This document shows, in pieces, positions 57,450-64,000 of a stretch of DNA of 64,000 bases; within the stretch, counting starts at the first letter, position 1; each line of letters opens with the position of its first letter. The position numbers and the translations under genes are program-made. The stretch spans positions 434,001 through 498,000 of the forward strand of contig JAHDYR010000064.1 in assembly GCA_019828565.1 (NCBI GenBank). The letters are read 5' to 3'. The DNA is from Carpediemonas membranifera. Lineage: Eukaryota > Fornicata. The notes beneath the pieces are model-generated. The model did no database searches. It saw nothing but the letters and a program-made list of their open reading frames with translations, and was not told the DNA's origin.

Positions 57450-59180
57450 TTACGGCAGGTCATGGTTCTGAGGGAGCTTGGCCTCGGTGACGTCCGCCCT
57501 CCCCCGGTCGGGTATGGTCTTCTTGTCAGACAGCAGCGCCCCCGACGCAGCAAGTGCGGCTGAGGAGTATGCTGCGACGTGGAACAGAGAGTGGTGGTAC
57601 ATGTAGTTCCTGCTGGTCTGGAGCAGTACCATGGTGAAGCCGAAGAGCACCGTGGACACCGACAGGAAGGCGTGGATGATGAGCACAAGGTCGCGGGTCA
57701 AGCCGTATCGCCGGACCCGGACAATAAAGTAAAAAACGGCGGGTGGGGTTAGAAGTACAAGGGCGACGGAGGGCACGGCGAACACGAGGCCGTTCCAGGG
57801 GTTCATTGCGACGCTGAACAGCTCAACGGCCATGCACACGCCGTAGTAGCTGTGGCGGATGTGGCGGGGCAGCAGCGTCCGGCCGACACACACCGTCAGC
57901 AGCAGGACAGCGAAGAATACGTCCACGACGGCAGAGGCAAAGAAGGGCACGTCGACCAGCCCCTCGTCGGAGGCGTGGTACGCGGTGGACGCGACCCCGC
58001 TCACCAGGGCGACCGCGGCTTCGAAGGAGCTGCCTGCGACGAGGAAGAGGAGGGCCGGGGCGAGGGCGACGATGTTGGTGCCGAGGATGAGCGTCTCACG
58101 GACGAGCGTCAGCCAAACGGGGGAATCGCGGGTGTCACAGAACCGGCCCGAATACCGTCTGTCACATAGGCATACGGCGGTCATACCATCGTACACGCGA
58201 CACACGGCCGTGTGGACAGAGCACATGGCACACGGGTCGGCCACGAGGGTGACGTTGCAGGCAGACTTCACGACGAGTTGCTGGGGCAGGTGGGCCGTGT
58301 CGCCGGGTGTCACAGTCAGCGTGGTGTTGGCCGCGGTGTCGACAATGACGAGTGTCTCGTCCGTGCATGCGCTGTCCGTGAGCACGCGGAGGGGCATCCA
58401 AACCATGAGACGGGGGCCGAGGACGGCGGGCGTGGCGGGGCTGAGCACGAGGGAATCAGCCCCGGTGTCCATAGGGAACGTCGTGCTGGTTTGGCACGAG
58501 CTCTCTGACGGAATTACAATATTCGATTGATCCACTTGGATATCAACAGAATCGCAGGCGGTCACGTTCGAGAAGAGCACGGCTGGACCGATGGTGCCCA
58601 CCGCGGCGACAGTCGACCCCGACAGTAGGAACCGGTGCAGTGGGCCGGCACAGGCGCTGACGCTGGCGACAGCGGAGAGCGGCCCGAGGTAGAGCTGCAG
58701 CGTGGTCATGCCAGTGACGTTCACCGTGTTCACGCCAACCCTACCGTCCACCATGGCGCACTGGGTGTCGAACTGGACGTCTAGGGCGAGTGTGACTGTG
58801 GCCGTGGGCTGGGCCTTGATGATGAGGTCGTCCACGGGGGCAGCAGGCCTCGTCACCTTGACATAAACTGCGCTTTGGACAAGGCGGTGGGAGTCCAGGG
58901 TCTGTGGTCGATCCGTACTTAAGGAGTGGGATGTCCCGCACGGCCCGTCAAAGCAGAGTTCGAACGTGACGTCGGAAATTGTGGTGGTGGCAGTAACACT
59001 GCCTGAAACCGGGCAATAAACATCGGATATAGGTAGCTGCAAGACGTACTCGCTTCCACGAGGCACATCTACAATATGCCTGTGGCTAGAAATAGGTTTC
59101 TCGGCACTGACGCATCGGCATATAACGAAAAGAAGAAATATCGAGAAACATCGTGAAACAGAGGTACTATTGCTGCTCAT
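57450..59180 (-). CDS. TMEM8/PGAP6-like membrane protein with EGF-like domain (CREST superfamily)
   Basis: 576 residues from the ATG at 59180, which gives a signal peptide (CFSIFLLFVICRCVSAEK). About 310 residues of beta-rich ectodomain follow. Then comes an EGF-like segment (CSVHTAVCRVYDGMTAVCLC, then DRRYSGRFCD) and about seven membrane helices. These contain STAYHASDEG, like the YHACD motif of TMEM8, and near the end NYMYHHSLFHVAAYSSAALA, like the HSxWH motif. These histidines and the aspartate are the metal ligands of the CREST hydrolase superfamily (ceramidases, PAQR, Per1). PGAP6/TMEM8A trims GPI anchors at the cell surface. The ORF start at 59225 adds 15 residues before the signal peptide and is less likely. 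Confidence 0.75.
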   Translation of the reverse strand: MSSNSTSVSRCFSIFLLFVICRCVSAEKPISSHRHIVDVPRGSEYVLQLPISDVYCPVSGSVTATTTISDVTFELCFDGPCGTSHSLSTDRPQTLDSHRLVQSAVYVKVTRPAAPVDDLIIKAQPTATVTLALDVQFDTQCAMVDGRVGVNTVNVTGMTTLQLYLGPLSAVASVSACAGPLHRFLLSGSTVAAVGTIGPAVLFSNVTACDSVDIQVDQSNIVIPSESSCQTSTTFPMDTGADSLVLSPATPAVLGPRLMVWMPLRVLTDSACTDETLVIVDTAANTTLTVTPGDTAHLPQQLVVKSACNVTLVADPCAMCSVHTAVCRVYDGMTAVCLCDRRYSGRFCDTRDSPVWLTLVRETLILGTNIVALAPALLFLVAGSSFEAAVALVSGVASTAYHASDEGLVDVPFFASAVVDVFFAVLLLTVCVGRTLLPRHIRHSYYGVCMAVELFSVAMNPWNGLVFAVPSVALVLLTPPAVFYFIVRVRRYGLTRDLVLIIHAFLSVSTVLFGFTMVLLQTSRNYMYHHSLFHVAAYSSAALAASGALLSDKKTIPDRGRADVTEAKLPQNHDLP

Positions 59181-59278
59181 CTCCCAATTCCACTTCAGTA
59201 GAAGACGGAGATGACGGATGACCAAATTATGGTGCAGGCTATGCAGCGGGAATGTCAGTTGCAGTGGTCAAAATGTCT

Positions 59279-60793
59279 TTAAAACTCGGCGCGGATGACC
59301 TCCATGGCCTCCTCAAACACCATCCGCATCGCCTCGGTCACGTCCGGCCGCCCCTTGAGCCCGACGACCTCGACAGACACGCCACGGGGCAGGGCATCGA
59401 CTACAATGCCCTCACCGTTGCCCGCGAGTACAAACGGGATCAGCTCAACCTCGCCCTCGGTCGCTGGGAACTCCTCGAGGACTGCGGCGACGTGCTTGTC
59501 GCACAGCTGCCGGCCGTCGAGCTCGGTGTCGATCGCCATCGTGCTGGGCTCCAGCGGGATCTGCCCGCTGACGCCGACGACGCGGTTGCCCTCGATGGTC
59601 TCCCAGTCTGCCGCCTGGGAGTACGGCCCTATACAGGCGGGCGCCCACGACGAGACCGACTCAACGTGGAGTCGCCGCTGGGACGCCCCCGGGATGGGGA
59701 GGATCGCAACGGTGTGGCGGCCGTCCTTCGAGTTCATCTGGACACAGCACCGGCCGGGCGGCGGCATGGCCGTGAACGTTGCTGAGTAAACGCCGTTGAT
59801 GGGGCCGAACTGGCCGAGGTCGCTGACGGCCATGATGTTGTACATGGGGTCCTTCGTCGCCTGGTGGGCTGCGAGCAGCGTCTCCCGTGCCACAGTCAGG
59901 ATGTCCTCACCGGTACCTATGAAGAGGTTGAAGCCACGCACGTCGTGTATGGTGACTGTTGCCAGGGACGAGTCGCCGTCGGTCGGGGGCACGAGCAGCT
60001 GTGGGCGGCCGGTGAGCACAGCATGGCGCCGCTCAATGGCCTCAAACTGGACATCCTCGAGGGCCACGTCGAAAGCGAGGTGACCAACGGGCGCCATGTC
60101 ATCGTCGTCCGTCACCACCACTCGGCGGTTGACCACTGACAGCCGCTGGTGGAACAGACCGGGGCAGTACAGCGTGATGGACTCGAACTCGCCGCCCTCG
60201 CCGGCCTCGTTGACCTGGTAGCGCTGGGCCAGGTCGTTCAGGTGGGCGCGGGCCTGGACGATGCTCAGGCCGCAGTGTTTGCGGGGGTCGAGGCCCATGG
60301 ACGCCGTCTTGACGATGATGGCCTCCATCCCTGCCTCCTCCATCATGTCTAGCAGGGTAGCCTGTGCTATACGCCACAGGGGCGCGAGGGAGAGCAGCCC
60401 GTGGGTGCGACAGACGTGTTCCACCCGGATCCGCTGGTAGTGCGAGAACACAGCGCCTGTGGATAGCCCTTTGATGTCAGTGTGGGCGGCAAGGACGTCT
60501 GCAACGAGCATGGAGAGTGTCTCGATCTCGTCGCCCTCCGTCGTCTCGTACTGGAGCCCGACACTCTTCGAATCACCGCGGGAAATTGTGCGGCGGAATA
60601 GCGGGAGGTTCATAGCCTTGGCGATGCTATCAATCACGTTGTGGCCAACAGTCTGGAACGTGAAGGAGTCAATCTCGTCTTCGGCGACGGGCGCAAGGTT
60701 CGCTAGAGCGACACACTCGTGACCCTGCTTCACAAGCTGGTGAATGGCGAAGATAGAGTCTTTTCCACCGCTGATCAGAGCAAGAAACTTCAT
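59279..60793 (-). CDS. DPH6: Diphthine-ammonia ligase (DPH6) with RidA-like domains
   Basis: 504 residues from the ATG at 60793. The N-terminal 230 residues are an ATP-pyrophosphatase domain: MKFLALISGGKDSIFAIHQL (PP-loop SGGKDS), EDEIDSFTFQTVGH, ETTEGDEIETL, and GEGGEFESITLYCPG. Two RidA/YjgF-like regions follow, the second with YSQAADWETIEGNRVVGVSG and GQIPLEPSTM. This arrangement is that of fungal and plant DPH6. The enzyme makes the final amide of diphthamide on elongation factor 2. The frame is open 34 codons upstream, but those lie mostly in Fanzor element 2, whose end is 21 bases before this ATG. Confidence 0.94.
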   Translation of the reverse strand: MKFLALISGGKDSIFAIHQLVKQGHECVALANLAPVAEDEIDSFTFQTVGHNVIDSIAKAMNLPLFRRTISRGDSKSVGLQYETTEGDEIETLSMLVADVLAAHTDIKGLSTGAVFSHYQRIRVEHVCRTHGLLSLAPLWRIAQATLLDMMEEAGMEAIIVKTASMGLDPRKHCGLSIVQARAHLNDLAQRYQVNEAGEGGEFESITLYCPGLFHQRLSVVNRRVVVTDDDDMAPVGHLAFDVALEDVQFEAIERRHAVLTGRPQLLVPPTDGDSSLATVTIHDVRGFNLFIGTGEDILTVARETLLAAHQATKDPMYNIMAVSDLGQFGPINGVYSATFTAMPPPGRCCVQMNSKDGRHTVAILPIPGASQRRLHVESVSSWAPACIGPYSQAADWETIEGNRVVGVSGQIPLEPSTMAIDTELDGRQLCDKHVAAVLEEFPATEGEVELIPFVLAGNGEGIVVDALPRGVSVEVVGLKGRPDVTEAMRMVFEEAMEVIRAEF

Positions 60794-60803
60794 TTGACAC
60801 CTC

Positions 60804-60814
60804 GTCTTCTCGTA
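60804..60814. repeat. Target-site duplication of Fanzor element 2, left copy (GTCTTCTCGTA)
   Basis: Eleven bases identical to 63225-63235, directly abutting both ends of element 2. An exact 11-base match at both borders is unlikely by chance and marks the insertion. Confidence 0.8.
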
Positions 60815-60956
60815 TGTGCTGCGCAGGATTAGAATTGTTGAGTCCAAAACAGACAGTGATCCAAGCAGCATCAGGATCGCAGTGTGGTTCATCATACTCT
60901 ATCAATCGTGCGCTGCATATCACGCGCTGCAGCGCGTGCTTGCTCAACTTAGCAAG
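60815..60956 (-). ncRNA. Predicted Fanzor omega/guide RNA region, element 2
   Basis: Same layout as element 1: a hairpin (60939-60956) and an 18-base palindrome (60921-60938) immediately after the Fanzor stop, and the conserved GACTCAACAATTCTAATCC block before the end. A guide read past the end would begin with TACGAGAAGAC, that is, the direct repeat and then the DPH6 leader. Prediction only. Confidence 0.5.
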
Positions 60957-61721
60957 TTAATGATAGTGTGGAAGAGCACCTCTCTGGGAGTCGTAGTGGA
61001 AAGGAGATTGCTCTATCTGATCTGAAGTTGCATCGTAGGTGCACCAAAGGATGTTCTCGCTGGCGCTCTTATCTCGGTGAGAGAGATTGAGAAGTATCTC
61101 TCTCTGCTCGGGATGCCGACGTAGCCGTTCAACGCGCCATGGAGCTCCCTCGCACGCGGGATTCTGGCAGAGCATGGTGCGGTATGTGTGCACCACACGT
61201 CTGAAGTGTGCTTTGCAGTATGGGCACACGATGGAAGTGCGGAATTCGGAGACCATCGTGACACTCACGACGACGTTGTGCCGGAGCATTATGCCAGGAA
61301 GTGCTCGAGCAAAGTGGCGGTACGGAGCACACGAGGGAGTGCCGGCGGAACCGAACAGTGCAGCCCCATACGCGACTTCGAGGTGAATGGGCTCCGGGGG
61401 GCGCCCGCCGAGATCATCCAGGAGTTGACGTCCAGCCCGGGCGAAGTGCTTCAGGCGCATACAGTGATTGGCAAAAGTCGCACGGCGGAAACACTTTCTC
61501 GTCCCCTCGTTGATGATCTGAACGATGTTCTCATGGACAAACCTAATCGACTGTTTGAGAGCCTCTAGACTTGTCGTTTTGAACGATGCTGCGCTCATAT
61601 TCATGCGGAAAGAGAGGGTGGCAGTGTAGCCACACTTAGCGAGTACGCCAGATACACTCTGCCCGTCTGGGCGGCGGATCGTGTAGCCGCCCAGCGACCG
61701 AGCACCAGGGTCGAAGCCCAT
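60957..61721 (-). pseudogene. Fanzor copy 2, C-terminal catalytic part after in-frame stop
   Basis: Holds RuvC-I (GFDPGARSLGG), the displaced Glu (SEFRTS), zinc ribbon CPYC...CQNPAC and RuvC-III (SHRDKSASENILW), all as in copy 1. It is in the same frame as the N-terminal part 61728-62864 and separated only by a TAA. If the stop is read through, or the insertion is a local error, the protein is whole. The ATG at 61721 could start a separate catalytic fragment. Confidence 0.75.
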
Positions 61722-61727
61722 GAGAGC

Positions 61728-62864
61728 TTATTGAATGTCCGGGGCAGGAGTAGCCTCGGCGTCCTCCTGACCGAGCCGAGCCCGCTTGTTATTGCTACCC
61801 TTTTTGTACGTGGGCCGGTCAGCCACCCGACCGCCACGATATTTCTCGCGACCCACCCAAACCGTCACAGCAACAGAGACCCCGTCAGTCTTCACAAAGA
61901 GCACTCTGCGGAGCTTGGTGATGTCGCCGTGATCACGCTCGTATCTATCAACCTGCTCGTCGGTCAAGTTCTTGGTTGCTGACCAATTCACGTGCACACG
62001 GAGGCGCCTCTTCATCGCTGGGGTGAGCGCTGTTACTCCGCGCTCGAGGGTCATGAACCCAGGCCTGACCGGTGCCATCGGCACGAACGGAACGAGCTTC
62101 GGCTCTGGCAGGGCCTGACTGAGCTCGAGGTTCACGGCACGAGTGAGTGTGACCAGCTTGGTCACTGCAGCACTCATGCGCGTGACGCACGACAGCACGC
62201 CGACGAGGGCCTCGGCCACGGTACCAGTGCGACCCACCCGTTGCCCCTCGGGCAATGCATGCATTTGACGATGATGCATGCCATGATCGGCGGATATTGC
62301 GGCTAACTCGGTGTCGAGCTCGCCTTGGGTGTCGAGAAAATCCTGTCGAACACCCGGCCGATCATGGAGGAGCGGACGCACCCGTTCTAACCCAGCACGA
62401 AGACGGGTCAGGTACCCGGGTGACGCGCGCGAGAGCCAGACCCGGGTGGCTGTGGAGTACTCGCCCAACCAGGTGTCAAATGGCTTGCACAAGCCAATGT
62501 AGCTATAAGCCGTGACGAAGTCCTGGACGAGTGGGGTTATGTCAGGGTCCCTCCACATCGCCAGGTCGCCAATCCACCTGCACCGATCCGCTGCCTTTGC
62601 CTTGGACACCTTTTGCTGAGCAATGCTGACGATCTGCGCGAGGACTTCCTCGTCGAACAGGTTGACCGTCCTCGGTAGGGTCAACGCGTGCGCAGATGCA
62701 GAGACGCACGCAAGCAGGCAAGTGAATGTGTACTTAGCCTGCGTGAAAGAACGCATGCCGGGTTCAAGATTTCCTCGCCGCGGCGCGTTGTTATCGCCTC
62801 CACCGTTAATCTCGCCAATGGCCTTGTTAACGGATGCCTTCACCGTGTATATCTTGGAAGGCAT
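61728..62864 (-). pseudogene. Fanzor copy 2, N-terminal part ending at a TAA created by a 3-base insertion
   Basis: 378 codons, MPSKIYTVKASVNKAIGEIN to PAPDIQ then TAA (61730-61728). Copy 1 reads PAPDIQALMGFDPG at this point; copy 2 has three extra bases (ATT on the plus strand, about 61730-61732) that insert the stop exactly in frame, three codons before RuvC-I. This N-terminal part lacks the frameshift of copy 1 (four T at 62611-62614). It contains the helical recognition region with the FDTWLGEYSTATRVWL stretch and the first beta-rich part. Full length without the stop would be about 634 residues. Confidence 0.8.
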
Positions 62865-62899
62865 CGGAGTCTATTGAGCTGCCTGCATCGATCATTTCT

Positions 62900-63224
62900 T
62901 TTCAGGGTTCATCAGCTGGCAGCATCCCTCAAAACACAAGAAACCAGCATCATACAACACAAAGCGTCTTTACTACTAGTTACAACCGTTTTCCACCACT
63001 AGTATCTCTCACAACAGACGAAGATGACGAAGACGACGACGACATGAGCTTCAGACGCCGGCAATGGACGACAGATGAGCGCGTAACAGACGAGCACAGA
63101 CGCGAAAGAAGTCAGCAGCGTTCGACACAGACGATGGACGACGCATCTTTTCGTGCAGACCGACGACTGAAAGCACGAAAGCCCGATGGTACAGACGAGG
63201 GCTGAAGTGGGTGAGTGGAGGTGT
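62900..63224. repeat. Subterminal GACGA-type repeats at Fanzor copy 2 5' end
   Basis: Same array as in copy 1 but one 7-base unit shorter around 63135. Units of the CAGACGA type recur at irregular spacing from about 63016 to 63200. Confidence 0.5.
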
Positions 63225-63235
63225 GTCTTCTCGTA
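63225..63235. repeat. Target-site duplication of Fanzor element 2, right copy (GTCTTCTCGTA)
   Basis: Pairs exactly with 60804-60814. Beyond it lies GTGACCATAAAATGC, presumably the original upstream sequence of DPH6. Confidence 0.8.
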
Positions 63236-63678
63236 GTGACCATAAAATGCACCCCTCTGAAAATGGCGGGCTCCTCGTCACGCTATCTGCCAGTCGCCGA
63301 GTCGCTGGGACATCCACCGGCTCAAATTCGACATCGCCGTTGCACTCGCTGAGGGTAACTGCCGGGTCTACAACGCCTCCACGGGGGCGACTGACCCCTC
63401 CTTCAAACCCTCCTCGACTTGAAGAGATTGCCGGGCGCGGTGTTCAGTGGCGAGATGCAGTGCGAGTGTGTGAGAGTTTGCAGGTGTGAGAAGTGAGTCA
63501 CGGACCCCGGTGCGTTGCTGATTGGCTCGACTTTGGCGAGGCTGATTCATCGAGACGAGAACAAGGCTCAGGGTGATGGTTATAAACAACAAAGCTCTGA
63601 ATATACTCGAGTAATAACGCTACATCTTCCTTCTGACATAGACTGCCAGACATTTAAGGGAATTTAAGATGGCATCGC
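63236..63678. other. Intergenic region
   Basis: About 440 bases between the element and the partial gene at the window edge. Short frames only. The first part is the displaced upstream region of DPH6. No feature recognised. Confidence 0.4.
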
Positions 63679-64000
63679 TCACCCCCACAGACCCCGTGCC
63701 GCGCCCACGGCATCCTGGGGCGCCATGCCCGCGAGCCCCTCGAGGAACTGGACGACGGCCCCAAGCCCCAGAGTGCGGGCGCCCCGGGAACTGCCCAGAC
63801 TCACCGTGTCGTCGAACAGGGTGAGCTCGAGCCTTTCAGACCCAAGCGAGATCTCGAACCTGGACGCGATCGAACAAGGCCCGCCCGGGCGGATCTCGTG
63901 TGTGCTGCCTGTTGGTCGGAAGCCGAGGCCCACCAGAGACGCCAGCACAGCCTGCATGCTCACGGAATGCACCGCCAGCGTCTGCACGGCACCGGTGACG
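63679..64000 (-). CDS. Unknown protein, partial at right window edge
   Basis: The minus-strand frame is open to the window end, so the start lies outside. 106 codons are visible with strong third-position G/C bias. The sense alternates strands and helices (SRFEISLGSERLELTLFDDT, then ARTLGLGAVVQFLEGLAGMA). No family is recognised. Confidence 0.6.
   Translation of the reverse strand, partial: VTGAVQTLAVHSVSMQAVLASLVGLGFRPTGSTHEIRPGGPCSIASRFEISLGSERLELTLFDDTVSLGSSRGARTLGLGAVVQFLEGLAGMAPQDAVGAARGLWG

Larger units (their letters stand above)
60815..63224 (-). mobile_element. Fanzor transposable element, copy 2, complete with 11-bp direct repeats
   Basis: 2,410 bases delimited by the direct repeats. 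It starts TGTGCTGCGCAGGATTAG (3' end relative to the gene) and ends GGGTGAGTGGAGGTGT. The two ends show no inverted repeat. It contains one Fanzor gene and the 5' GACGA-repeat region, and encodes no transposase, so mobilisation must rely on the nuclease itself or an enzyme in trans. It differs from copy 1 by a small number of substitutions and three length changes: one T, a 3-base insertion and a 7-base repeat unit. It inserted 21 bases upstream of the DPH6 start. Confidence 0.88.

Overview
The window looks like nuclear DNA of a gene-dense, GC-rich, flagellated protist with few and very small introns. Four things point to the metamonads. Introns are mostly 28-42 nt, begin GTNYGT, and end in a branch-point-like motif fused to the 3' splice site (YTNACWCAG), as known from Giardia and Trichomonas. 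TAAA-type sequences sit on or just after many stop codons. The NAD(P) transhydrogenase has the 'protozoan' beta-then-alpha order. Flagellar genes (IFT74, an ARMC4/ODAD2-like dynein-arm docking protein, kinesin-13) are present. A Carpediemonas-like free-living fornicate fits best, but this is inference. TAA, TAG and TGA all serve as stops, so the standard code is used.

Layout. 1-16 kb: partial MATE transporter, ribosomal protein S23, a large helical protein, prefoldin 3, the ODAD2-like protein, small membrane and PH-domain proteins, an AGC kinase fused to a propeller-like region, a coiled-coil protein and COP9 signalosome subunit 2. 16-23 kb: a CDK, two adjacent Fanzor (eukaryotic TnpB-like) elements, then IFT74. 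23-37 kb: longin-like protein, Rad1-like clamp, glutamate-cysteine ligase, prefoldin 4, CAMKK-like kinase, CSA-like WD40 protein, LSm protein and Ariadne-type RBR E3. 37-54 kb: coiled-coil protein, transhydrogenase, kinesin-13, secreted glycoprotein, PH-like protein, Ras GTPase, FCP1-type phosphatase, dsRNA-binding protein, divergent H2B and a papain-family protease. 54-64 kb: acyl-CoA synthetase, disrupted MADS-box gene, TMEM8/PGAP6-like protein, DPH6, a third Fanzor element and the edge of one more gene.

The standout system is the Fanzor family. Elements 1 (17164-19571) and 2 (60815-63224) are nearly identical; element 3 (19582 to about 21517) is divergent and decayed and abuts element 1. 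All encode a RuvC-type nuclease with a zinc ribbon, and all share a conserved 3'-terminal block preceded by hairpin-forming sequence directly after the stop codon. That is the expected place for a guide (omega) RNA whose guide would be read from flanking host DNA. Element 2 is flanked by an exact 11-bp direct repeat. Elements 1 and 2 sit 11 and 21 bp upstream of the start codons of host genes (CDK, DPH6) in the same orientation. Each copy carries a different disabling change.

Most host genes are housekeeping singletons. Adjacent genes do not form operons; several divergent pairs share short intergenic promoters, some carrying a recurring A/T block with CTGCGAATTTTT or its complement.
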